The translations under genes and the position numbers were made by a program. DNA of 49,846 bases from Deltaproteobacteria bacterium HGW-Deltaproteobacteria-15. Its GTDB lineage: Bacteria; Desulfobacterota; DSM-4660; Desulfatiglandales; HGW-15. Positions 15,149-22,859 of the stretch are shown here, piece by piece (the stretch's first letter is position 1; each line of letters begins with the position of its first letter). The notes under the pieces were generated by a model. It had not been told where the DNA came from. It did not search any database and was given only the letters and a program-made list of their open reading frames with translations. The stretch lies in NCBI GenBank assembly GCA_002840535.1, contig PHBH01000075.1:1-49846 (forward strand). Direction: 5' to 3'.

Positions 15149-17110
15149 TCAGTCTATCAGCACCAGGGTCTGATCGGTGAGCCCGTGCAGAACGGCCGCG
15201 GAGACGCTTCCAAGAAGCATCCGCTTGATCCGGGATAGCCCCCTTTTCCCCATGACAATGGTCCCGTATCGCCTGGCCCTGATTTCATGGAGGAGTATTT
15301 CGGCAACGTCCCTGCCCGACGGCAGAAGACGCAACTCAAAATGTTTGTCCCAGCCGAGTATCTTGACGAAATCCTCCCACCGACGCATAGCGTCCGCCGC
15401 GCTTCCCTGGAGGACATGCACGAAATCGGTATGGAAGTCCGGGTTCCGCAGCAAAGAATGGGATAGAAGCCGGAGCACAAGCAAAGTGGAGACGGAGAGG
15501 TCTACGGGGATCAGCACCTCCGACCATCGCGGGTCCTGGCCCACGAGACCGACTACCTTGCCCTTCTGCTTGTAAAGAAACCGCTCCCGCCAGGGCTCCG
15601 TGGGATTGCGGCCGACCATGACCGCTCCATACCCTCCCTTGTCTACCTCCCTGCAGAGGGCATCATCCAGCGGTGGGTCGACGCGCCTGGTCAGGTGATT
15701 TAGAGCGCCGCCCTTGAAACCCCTGCCGCGCCACATCCGATCGCTCCAGCGAACCACTTCGTCTCTTGTCTCATCGATTGCGGCGCCCTTTTCTTCCGTT
15801 GCGAGAAAAAGGATGGATGTGGAGATGCCGTGCCTTGCCGGGATCATTCGTGCCATGGCGCCTTTGAAGAGCCGCCCGTCCTCACCATTTGCCACCACCC
15901 ACAATCCCCTGAACATATCGCGCGTGAGGAGCCGCTGCTCCAGATCGACTCGTTCCCTGACCCATGTCGGCCAGCGCTCGCAATGAAAACCCCTGTCCAG
16001 GACAACCCTTTTCAGGCACCCGTTGCAGTTGACGCAGACAGTCACTTTTTTCCCTTCCCGCGCCTTCCGGACCCATTCCGGATCGGTCCGGAGCACCCTG
16101 CCAAGACCGATCAGGGGAGCTGCGCGCCTTTGCAGCGCCCTCCTTGCGATAGAAGGAGTGAGGATTCTCCCGGACACAATGGCCGGCGTGCTCACCTCGG
16201 CAGTAAGCGCAGCGGTGTCGTCCACGAGATAGCCGGGTCGCGACATCCTCTTCCTCACCTCCGGGAGGAACATTGAATTGTAAGTGCCTGCGCTGGGGGA
16301 GAGATAATTCACCCCTTCCCTTTCCAGGAGTTTGGCAAACGCGATCGCTTCGGGCAGATCGATCCCGCCGGGAACCCACTCGCGCAGAAGAATCCGAAAG
16401 CCGATGGGGAATCCATCCGGCACTCTTTTTCTGACCTCTCGAATTACCTGAAGGGGAAAAGCCGTTCGCTGATTGAATCCCGCTGGTTCGGGTTTGTGGG
16501 TAAAGGCGGACAGAAACTGGGCCAGGAGATAGCCCGTTGCGCCGTGGAGTTCAACCATGTCGAACCCCGCTTCGCAGGCCCTGCTCGCGGCTTCCCCGAA
16601 ATCCCCGATGACCCGTTGCTTGTCCTGCTCCGTCATGGGGCGGTTCCAGGCGATGAGATGCTGGAGAAAGCCCTGCGTGAGCCCGAACCGCCTTTCCAGG
16701 GGAAAGAAGTTCATGAATTCCTTCAGGGAAGCGATATTGAACGCAAGATGACTGCTTTCCAGGGCCGTGGGGAGCAGGGGGCGATCGGTCCTTGCGAAAC
16801 GTCCTGCGTGATTGAGCTGGAGAGAGGCCAGTGCGCCGTTTCTTCTGATTGCCTTTGCGAGCCTGGCAAGCCCCGGGATGAATTCATCACTGTCGGCCCT
16901 CAGATTATGACGCGAAGAAACGCCGTCAGCGGACACCGCGGCATTTGCCACCACTACCATCGCAACGCCGCCGGCAGCCAGAGAAGAGTAATGCTCGATG
17001 AGAAATTCGCTGACCTGCCCGTTGGGAAGGGCGTAACCGGTGAAGACGGGTACCGCCACCAGCCGGTTCTTCAAAGTGCGACTGCCGATTTGATACGGAG
17101 TAAAGATCAA
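15149..17110 (-). CDS. Old-yellow-enzyme-type flavoprotein fused to universal stress domain(s)
   Basis: A 653-aa fusion. Residues 1-350 form an OYE/2,4-dienoyl-CoA reductase-like FMN barrel: FTPYQIGSRTLKNRL, LQLNHAGR (His101), DMVELHGATGYLLAQFLS (His189) and AIVSGRIL/LIGLGRVLRTDP for FMN binding. Cys359, Cys362, Cys365 and Cys377 follow the C-x2-C-x2-C-x11-C spacing of the 4Fe-4S site in trimethylamine dehydrogenase and dienoyl-CoA reductase. The usual C-terminal NAD(P)/FAD domain is absent; instead residues ~400-653 look like one or two universal stress modules, the last ending GKRGLSRIKRMLLGS, which fits the G-x2-G-x9-G(S/T) ATP-binding motif. The start is TTG at 17110 with a strong AAGGAGG site. 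Substrate is unknown; electrons would have to come from a separate donor. Confidence 0.85.
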   Translation of the reverse strand: MIFTPYQIGSRTLKNRLVAVPVFTGYALPNGQVSEFLIEHYSSLAAGGVAMVVVANAAVSADGVSSRHNLRADSDEFIPGLARLAKAIRRNGALASLQLNHAGRFARTDRPLLPTALESSHLAFNIASLKEFMNFFPLERRFGLTQGFLQHLIAWNRPMTEQDKQRVIGDFGEAASRACEAGFDMVELHGATGYLLAQFLSAFTHKPEPAGFNQRTAFPLQVIREVRKRVPDGFPIGFRILLREWVPGGIDLPEAIAFAKLLEREGVNYLSPSAGTYNSMFLPEVRKRMSRPGYLVDDTAALTAEVSTPAIVSGRILTPSIARRALQRRAAPLIGLGRVLRTDPEWVRKAREGKKVTVCVNCNGCLKRVVLDRGFHCERWPTWVRERVDLEQRLLTRDMFRGLWVVANGEDGRLFKGAMARMIPARHGISTSILFLATEEKGAAIDETRDEVVRWSDRMWRGRGFKGGALNHLTRRVDPPLDDALCREVDKGGYGAVMVGRNPTEPWRERFLYKQKGKVVGLVGQDPRWSEVLIPVDLSVSTLLVLRLLSHSLLRNPDFHTDFVHVLQGSAADAMRRWEDFVKILGWDKHFELRLLPSGRDVAEILLHEIRARRYGTIVMGKRGLSRIKRMLLGSVSAAVLHGLTDQTLVLID

Positions 17111-17432
17111 CCTTCCTCCTTGCGTGTAAGGCTATGCTTTCACATTTTACATCCGTGACCGGCCTGGGTCAACGAGGGCTGGACTCCTTCGCTGCATTCC
17201 TGTCGACGCTATCGAAGGGAACTCCCTGCAGGAAGTATACCCTGTAACACCCTGGCGCTGTGACAATGCCGCAGATCAACCTTTCCCCCTCCCGGGCGAG
17301 CCCCAAACCGGTTGACAGGGGGCTGCCTAAATAGGATATTCCGTCAAAGACCTTTACTGTAAGGGCTTTCAGCCGACAGGAATGGCACGGAGCGGCGATC
17401 GAACGAAAGAGGGGTATCCAGGGGGGAATTTC
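17111..17432. other. Intergenic spacer without a supported gene
   Basis: This 322-bp divergent spacer separates the OYE fusion from coaE and should hold both promoters, but I see no convincing -35/-10 pair. On the minus strand a protein-like stretch is open at about 17169-17366 (VFDGISYLGSPLSTGLGLA...), but there is no plausible start codon close to it. Confidence 0.4.
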
Positions 17433-18071
17433 ATGGAGGGTGCCGGATGCAAAGAAAATCGGCTGCTTGTTGCCGTGACAGGCGGGGTTGCATCCGGCAA
17501 GTCTACGGTGTCCAGGATGCTGGAGGGATTGGGCGCTCCTCTCATCGACCTGGATATCCTGGCCAGGCAAGTAGTCGAACCTGGAAAACCCGCGTGGGAA
17601 GAGATCGTGGATTATTTCGGCCGTGAGATCCTCCTCCCGGATGGCCGGATAGATCGCAAGAGACTCTCCGATATGGTTTTTCGGGATATCGAAAAAAGAA
17701 AGAAGCTCGAAAGCCTCACCCACCCCCGTATATTCGAAGAGATGTGCAGGCAGGTCGATGAGATCGCGGCCCGGACCCCCGATGCCATCATTCAGATCGG
17801 CATTCCTTTACTGTTCGAACTGAATCTCCAACATCGATTCCACAAAGTGCTCCTCGTCTTTACACGGAGAGAAGTGCAGGTGAGCAGGCTGATGGAAAGG
17901 GATGGAATCAGCAAAACCTCCGCGGAAAATATCCTCAAGGCACAGTTGCCGATCGAGGAGAAGGTTGGCTCTGCCGACTTCGTGATTCACAATGACGGCT
18001 CCCTTGAAGAGACCAGAAGACAGGTAGAAGCGGTCTGGAAGCAGCTCAAGGCAGAGCAAAGGAGCATATGA
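17433..18071 (+). CDS. coaE: Dephospho-CoA kinase CoaE
   Basis: Phosphorylates the 3'-OH of dephospho-CoA, the last step of CoA synthesis. The 212-aa protein has the P-loop VTGGVASGKSTVSRML near residue 11-26, IDLDILARQVVEPG (the DxD/ARxxVEPG block of CoaE), DGRIDRKRLSDMVF, LTHPRIFEEM and QIGIPLLFELNL, all in the expected order. The frame opens at 17382, but Met at 17433 is chosen for its GGGGGGAA Shine-Dalgarno and family length. It is the first gene after a divergent spacer; the CBS gene follows 180 nt later on the same strand. Steady CoA supply suits the several CoA ligases downstream, though linkage is only inferred. Confidence 0.94.
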   Translation: MEGAGCKENRLLVAVTGGVASGKSTVSRMLEGLGAPLIDLDILARQVVEPGKPAWEEIVDYFGREILLPDGRIDRKRLSDMVFRDIEKRKKLESLTHPRIFEEMCRQVDEIAARTPDAIIQIGIPLLFELNLQHRFHKVLLVFTRREVQVSRLMERDGISKTSAENILKAQLPIEEKVGSADFVIHNDGSLEETRRQVEAVWKQLKAEQRSI

Positions 18072-18252
18072 TTGACACAGGGCCGAGCAGGATAGTATTC
18101 TCACTCACACGAAACATCCTGCAATATTTCGTTTCTCCCAGAATTCACAACTTCCGGATCATGCAGTTGACCCTGGGGTGCAATCAGCACTCCAGGTCCA
18201 GTCCTTTTGGCGAGGTTTCATTCATGAATCCTTTAATCAGGGAGGGGAACCC

Positions 18253-18936
18253 ATGTTGGTTGAAAACTGGATGAACAGGAACGTGGTGACCGTTGACGCC
18301 GAAGATTCCATGCTGGATGCGATGAAACTCCTGAAGGAAAAGAACATCCGCCGTCTGCCCGTACTCAGGAAGGGGAAGCTGGTGGGAATCATTACGGACA
18401 GGGACCTCAAGAAAGCCTCACCCTCCGAGGCAACCACGCTGGAAGCGCATGAGCTTCTTTATCTCACTGCCAAAATCACGGTAAAGGAGATCATGACCCC
18501 GAACCCGGTGACCGTCCCATTTAATTATACGGTGGAGGAGGCGGCGGCAATTCTCCTGGACCGCAAAATCTCCGGTTTGCCGGTTGTCGATAAAGACGGC
18601 AACGTGGTAGGCACCATTACCCAGACAGACATTTTCAGAGTGCTCATCTCTGTGACCGGCTTTGGAAAAGAAGCGATTCAGTTCGCCTTTTCTCTGGAAG
18701 ACAGACCCGGCTCCATTAAAGAGGTGGCCGACATTATTCGAAAATACAAAGGCCGCATGGCCAGTATCCTGAGCTCCTTCGAGGGTGCACCCGAGGGGTT
18801 TCGCACTGTTTATATCAGGGCTTTTGATCTTGACCGTGAAAGGCTTGCCGATTTGAAAAAGGAGCTCAAGGGAACTGCGAAGCTGCTCTACGTGATCGAT
18901 CATAAGGAGAACAAGAGAGAGATCTTCGTAGGTTGA
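18253..18936 (+). CDS. CBS-pair protein with C-terminal ACT-like domain
   Basis: A soluble 227-aa protein with two CBS motifs: MNRNVVTVDAEDSMLDAMKLL...RRLPVLRKGKLVGIITDRDL (residues ~7-60) and MTPNPVTVPFNYTVEEAAAIL...GLPVVDKDGNVVGTITQTDI (~80-140). Residues ~150-225 (FAFSLEDRPGSIKEVADIIRKY) have the pattern of an ACT domain. CBS pairs usually bind adenosyl ligands (AMP, ATP, SAM) and ACT domains small ligands, so this is probably a ligand-sensing regulator, often annotated AcuB-like. The start at 18253 has GGAGGGG upstream; the frame opens further up to 18178 without support. A terminator hairpin follows immediately, so the gene ends its transcript. Confidence 0.85.
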   Translation: MLVENWMNRNVVTVDAEDSMLDAMKLLKEKNIRRLPVLRKGKLVGIITDRDLKKASPSEATTLEAHELLYLTAKITVKEIMTPNPVTVPFNYTVEEAAAILLDRKISGLPVVDKDGNVVGTITQTDIFRVLISVTGFGKEAIQFAFSLEDRPGSIKEVADIIRKYKGRMASILSSFEGAPEGFRTVYIRAFDLDRERLADLKKELKGTAKLLYVIDHKENKREIFVG

Positions 18937-18938
18937 AC

Positions 18939-18964
18939 AAGAACCGCATGAAAATGCGGTTCTT
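18939..18964 (+). terminator. Rho-independent-type terminator after the CBS-domain gene
   Basis: AAGAACCGCAT (18939-18949) and ATGCGGTTCTT (18954-18964) form a perfect 11-bp stem closed by a GAAA tetraloop, followed by a moderately T-rich tail (cgtttctgctgttc). It separates the CBS gene from the TRAP cassette. Confidence 0.75.
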
Positions 18965-19084
18965 CGTTTCTGCTGTTCACCTGAGAAGGAGTGAAGCCTA
19001 CCCTTTCGGAAGCACGGCGCTTTTCCGAAGCCCCGGGAGAGCTTGAAGCTTTTCAATGACCCTTAACCCCAAGGAGGTAAAGAC

Positions 19085-20111
19085 ATGAAGAGCAGAAGCA
19101 TTTATCTGGCAGGCATCCTTTCGGCGTTGTTGATCCTGGGTTTCGCGTCGCAGCATCAGGCCTATGCCCAGGATACCATCCAACTCAAATTCGCCAACTT
19201 TTTCCCGCCCCCTTCCCAGCAATCGAAGATCTGCGAGGAGTTCATAGCCGACCTGGAAAAGCAGACGAACGGCAAGGTGAACCACCGGAATAGCCGACTT
19301 CGGGCTCGCTCATGTAGAGTACTCGCCGGGAAGAATGCCGGTGACCGAAGCCTGCGATCTGCCCCTCGGGTATCCGAGCGGATGGGTCGCCTGTCATGTG
19401 ATGAATGATTTTTACAAGAAGTTCAAACCCAAGGAGTGGGACGAGGTGCATATGCTCTGGATGCACTCGAGCACGCCCAATGTGATCATCTCCAAGAAAC
19501 CGGTCAGGACCCTCGACGACATGAAAGGGGTCAGCCTCAGGGCGCCCGGCCGGATCGGCGACACCATCAAGGCCCTTGGCGGCACTCCATCCCCTGTTCC
19601 CATCATGGAGACCTACGACGCCATGTCCAAAGGCGTTGTCGACGGGGTCAACACCCCGTTTGAAACCCTGAAGACCTTCAAGTTCGCAGAAGTCGCCAAG
19701 TACACCACGGCAAGCTGGCAAGTGGGAAACGTCTATGCCTTCTACGTGGTGATGAACAAACAGAAATACGACAAACTTCCGCCCGACGTGAAACAGGTGG
19801 TAGACAAACTGGCCGGAGAATACGAAGAGAAATTCGCCAAGATGTGGAACCAGGTGGACATAGACGGCAAGGAGTTTGCCGTCAGCAAGGGCGTGGAGAT
19901 CATAGAGCTCACCCCCGAGCAGGTGGAAAAATGGAAGGCCGCTGCAGAACCTGCCATCAACGGATATGTTCAGAGCATGGTCGGCGCCGGCTACAAAGAA
20001 GACGAGGTCAGGGGCTGGATCAAGTACCTCCGGGAACGGATCGACCACTGGACCAAGAAACAGATCGAGCTGAAGATCAAGTCGGTCACCGGACCCCCGG
20101 AAATGAGATAG
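19085..20111 (+). pseudogene. TRAP substrate-binding protein DctP, broken by an internal deletion (copy 1)
   Basis: The 5' part encodes a signal peptide (MKSRSIYLAGILSALLILGF...AYAQD) and the DctP start QLKFANFFPPPSQQSKICEE. After EKQTNGKV at about 19278 the frame is lost. The remainder continues in another frame as GIADFGLAHVEYSPGRMPVT and runs intact to 20111. Against the near-identical copy at 31507-32601, 63 nt between aaggtg and accgg are replaced by 4 nt, a net loss of 59 nt, removing about 20 residues and shifting frame. A product started at ATG 19335 would lack a signal peptide and so could not work as a periplasmic binding protein. An AAGGAGG site precedes 19085. The downstream dctQ and dctM genes are intact. 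Sequencing or assembly error is possible. Confidence 0.88.
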
Positions 20112-20154
20112 CGCACACTCAATGAGCGGAGCACATAATTGTTGGAGAAACGGC

Positions 20155-20185
20155 GGTGGCGCCCCCGGGAAAAGGGGGTTCCACC
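20155..20185 (+). promoter_or_regulatory. Stem-loop between dctP and dctQ
   Basis: GGTGG (20155-20159) with CCACC (20181-20185) and CCCCC (20162-20166) with GGGGG (20074-like run at 20174-20178) form a two-part stem with a 7-nt loop. Such hairpins after a binding-protein gene commonly stabilise its mRNA or attenuate permease expression; here it would act on a transcript whose dctP is broken. Confidence 0.55.
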
Positions 20186-20204
20186 GGCCAGAGGAGAAGG
20201 GTAG

Positions 20205-20696
20205 ATGGAGATGCTTTCCCGGTTCGATCGGATCATCAGACGTCTGAGCTCCATTTTCGAGTACTTCGCGCTGCTCAATCTTCTGATGATGGTCGCGATC
20301 ACCTGCCTGGATGTCATCGGCGCAAAGGTGTTTCTCAAGCCGATCCTCGGCGCGATCGATATTGTGATGCTCAACCAGCTCCTCGCCATCTCCTTTGCGG
20401 GCACCGCCACGCTTCTCCTGGGGAGGCACGTGCAGGTCGAATTCGTGGTCATGCTCCTGCCCAAACGGATGCGGGGGGTGATCGAGTCGGTGGTCTGGCT
20501 CCTGGTGCTGTTCTTTTTCGCGGTCATGGTCTGGCGCTTGTTCGTGTACGGCGCCGGCACCGGCGGCGAGGTGAGCGCCACGGCGCGCATCCCCCTCAGC
20601 CCCTTTGCCTATGCCGCCGCGGTCTCGTTCATCCCGATCTGCCTGGCGGTCCTGGCGGATCTCCTGAAATCCCTTAGAAAGATAGGTCACGCATGA
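20205..20696 (+). CDS. dctQ: TRAP transporter small permease DctQ
   Basis: Small membrane subunit (163 aa) of a tripartite ATP-independent periplasmic transporter, which partners DctM in Na+-driven uptake of organic acids. Four hydrophobic segments are visible: YFALLNLLMMVAITCLDVIG, LNQLLAISFAGTATLLL, VVWLLVLFFFAVMVWRLFVYG and FAYAAAVSFIPICLAVLADLL. The GRHVQVEFVVMLLPKRMR loop after helix 2 is typical of DctQ. AGGAGAAGGG precedes the ATG. Its stop overlaps the dctM start (ATGA at 20693-20696), indicating translational coupling. It appears fully intact although the preceding dctP is not. Confidence 0.92.
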   Translation: MEMLSRFDRIIRRLSSIFEYFALLNLLMMVAITCLDVIGAKVFLKPILGAIDIVMLNQLLAISFAGTATLLLGRHVQVEFVVMLLPKRMRGVIESVVWLLVLFFFAVMVWRLFVYGAGTGGEVSATARIPLSPFAYAAAVSFIPICLAVLADLLKSLRKIGHA

Positions 20697-21997
20697 GCCC
20701 GGCTGAAACTGGTCTTTTAGGAATCGCTCTTCTCCTGATCCTTTTCATCGCGGGTATGCCGGTCGCCTTTTCCATGGCGATAGTGGGGTTCACCGGTTTT
20801 GCATACGTATCCGGTCTGTCACCCGCACTGAACCTGCTGCCCCAGGACATCTTCGAAACCTTCTCATCCTACCCCCTGAGCGTCATCCCCATGTTCATTC
20901 TCATGGGCACCTTCGCCTTCGCCTCGGGGATCAGCCAGAGGCTTTACAAGACGACACACGCGTGGGTAGGGCAGCTCCGGGGGGGACTCACCATCGCCAC
21001 GGTTCTTGCCTGTGCCGGGTTTGCGGCCATCTGCGGCTCCACCGCCGCAACCGCCGCCACCATGGGGCAAATCGCCATCCCTGAGATGAGAAAATACCGC
21101 TACAACATGCGCTTTGCCACGGGAACGGTCGCCGCGGCGGGTACGCTTGGCATCCTGATCCCGCCAAGCACCATTTTCATCGTCTATGGCATCCTGACCG
21201 AAGAGTCGATCGGCAAGCTCTTCATGTCGGGGGTGCTGCCCGGTTTCATTCTCACACTTTTCTATATCGCAACCGTCTATATCCTCTGCCGCCGCAACCC
21301 GGAGCTCGGCCCCCCGGGCGTGAAGACCACCTTCAGGGAGAAGATCGTTGCAACCGGGGGCATCATCGAGGCGTTGATCCTTTTTCTCCTCACCATTGGC
21401 GGGCTTTTTCTCGGGTGGTTCAGCCCTACCCAGGCAGGGGCGATCGGGGCAGGCGGATCTTTGCTGATCGGACTCGGGAGAAGGCAGCTTACGTGGAGGG
21501 GATTTCTGGAATCAGGCAAGGAGGGGATCCGGACAGCCTGCATGGTCCTTTTCATCATCATGGGGGCGACGGTGTTCGGGCACTTCATGGCGGTCACGAC
21601 CATCCCCTTCCTGCTTGCCGACTGGGTCGGCGGCCTCCCCATCCCTGCCTGGGCCGTCATGAGCGTCATCATCTGCATTTACTTTCTCGGCGGGTTTTTC
21701 ATGGATTCCATGGCCCTGGTGGTCGTCACCATACCGATCTTCTTCCCCGTGGTCACCAAGCTCGGGTTCGATCCCATCTGGTTCGGGGTCATGATCGTCC
21801 TGGTGGCCGAGATGGGTGTGATCACCCCACCGGTCGGGGTCAATGTGTTTGTAATCAAGGGGATCGTCCCGGACGTGCCTTTGCACGTCATCTTCAGGGG
21901 GATCTTCCCGTTTCTTGGGGCCTTGTTCCTTCTGGCGGCTATTCTCATGGTTTTCCCCCAGGTGGCAACCTTTATCCCGAGCCTGATTTCCTATTGA
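20693..21997 (+). CDS. dctM: TRAP transporter large permease DctM
   Basis: Large 12-14-helix transport subunit (434 aa) of the TRAP system. Family features include MPVAFSMAIVGFTGFAYVSG, PLSVIPMFILMGTFAFASGI, AAICGSTAATAATMGQIAIPEM, GTLGILIPPSTIFIVYGILTE and the C-terminal MDSMALVVVTIPIFFPVVTKLGFDPIWFGVMIV block followed by MGVITPPVGVNVFVIKGI. The length is normal and no break is seen. It starts within the dctQ stop codon. A receiver-protein gene begins 18 nt after its stop, which suggests a shared transcript. A short, decayed copy of this gene's 3' end lies at 32663-32771. Confidence 0.94.
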   Translation: MSPAETGLLGIALLLILFIAGMPVAFSMAIVGFTGFAYVSGLSPALNLLPQDIFETFSSYPLSVIPMFILMGTFAFASGISQRLYKTTHAWVGQLRGGLTIATVLACAGFAAICGSTAATAATMGQIAIPEMRKYRYNMRFATGTVAAAGTLGILIPPSTIFIVYGILTEESIGKLFMSGVLPGFILTLFYIATVYILCRRNPELGPPGVKTTFREKIVATGGIIEALILFLLTIGGLFLGWFSPTQAGAIGAGGSLLIGLGRRQLTWRGFLESGKEGIRTACMVLFIIMGATVFGHFMAVTTIPFLLADWVGGLPIPAWAVMSVIICIYFLGGFFMDSMALVVVTIPIFFPVVTKLGFDPIWFGVMIVLVAEMGVITPPVGVNVFVIKGIVPDVPLHVIFRGIFPFLGALFLLAAILMVFPQVATFIPSLISY

Positions 21998-22015
21998 AAG
22001 AAAGGATGCAGTTCA

Positions 22016-22504
22016 ATGGGTGACGATCTTCTCTCAGGAAAAAGAATCCTCATCGTGGACGATGAGCAGGATGTCCTCGACACACTCGAGCAACTGCTGA
22101 CGATGTGCGAGGTGGTCCAGGCGGCGGCCTTTGAAAAGGCCAAGGAGCTTCTGGAGACGCAGTACTTCGATATCGCCATCCTCGACATCATGGGCGTGGA
22201 TGGATACCAGCTCCTCTCCATCGCCAACGAAAGGAATGTCCTCGGGGTCATGCTCACGGCCCATGCCCTCAGCGCGGACAATGTGATGAAATCCTACAAG
22301 GAGGGCGCGGCCGCCTATCTGCCCAAGGCGGAGATAAGCAAGATCGTGGTCTTCCTGAACGACGTGCTGCAGGCGCAACAAGAGGGGAAACACCTCTGGT
22401 CGAGATGGTATGGCCGGCTCAGCTCGTTTTTCGACCGCAAGTTCGGGGAGAACTGGAAGGAGCAGGACAAGGATTTCCTGGAAAAATACAAGAACTGGTA
22501 TTAG
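22016..22504 (+). CDS. Stand-alone response-regulator receiver protein linked to TRAP genes
   Basis: A 162-aa receiver protein with the acidic pair in ILIVDDEQDV, phospho-acceptor Asp in DIAILDIMGVDG, Thr in VMLTAHAL and Lys in AYLPKAEI, so all phosphorylation residues are present. After the ~120-residue receiver comes a 40-residue tail rich in Trp and charged residues (HLWSRWYGRLSSFFDRKFGENW...), which is not a known DNA-binding domain. It is the last gene of the dctQM transcript. The tail suggests a protein- or membrane-surface contact rather than DNA binding; that is inference. The cognate kinase is not adjacent. Confidence 0.85.
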   Translation: MGDDLLSGKRILIVDDEQDVLDTLEQLLTMCEVVQAAAFEKAKELLETQYFDIAILDIMGVDGYQLLSIANERNVLGVMLTAHALSADNVMKSYKEGAAAYLPKAEISKIVVFLNDVLQAQQEGKHLWSRWYGRLSSFFDRKFGENWKEQDKDFLEKYKNWY

Positions 22505-22514
22505 CCCTTTCTTG

Positions 22515-22576
22515 CGTCGCATCTCAAAGATTGGAATGTCCTGCCCGTCGCATCTCAAAGATTGGAATGTCCTGCC
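22515..22576. repeat. 31-bp perfect tandem duplication
   Basis: Two perfect head-to-tail copies of a 31-bp unit (22515-22545 and 22546-22576) containing catctcaaagattggaatg. It lies in the 22505-22859 spacer, which otherwise shows no gene. Near the next gene a TTGACA (22773-22778) and a TATAAT (22808-22813) occur but are 29 nt apart, too far to be one promoter. Confidence 0.85.
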
Positions 22577-22859
22577 CGCCATTCCTCTTCCTGCACCCCG
22601 GTAGTTTCTCATCGTGAAATTGGGGTGCATTCCACCGCAATGACACTTCCTCCCCCCTGAGCAGACGGGTCACACCCCCCGGAGCCGAACCTTCGATCCT
22701 CAGACAGCAGCGCAGGCCATGGCCAAAGTTCTTTTCGAGCGGGCATGGCAACATGGAAGCCCAAGTTTCAGCTTGACACACCGGCAATCTCTCCTGTATG
22801 GAGTTCTTATAATGAAATGACTCGTCACGATATGAAACGATCTTCCTCTCGGAGGGCTT

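Noticed and set aside
17169..17366. Protein-like minus-strand stretch between the OYE fusion and coaE
   Set aside because: No start codon or ribosome site close to the readable part; the only ATG lies inside coaE.
22773..22813. TTGACA and TATAAT before the CoA-ligase gene as one promoter
   Set aside because: The hexamers are 29 nt apart, far from the usual 16-18 nt.
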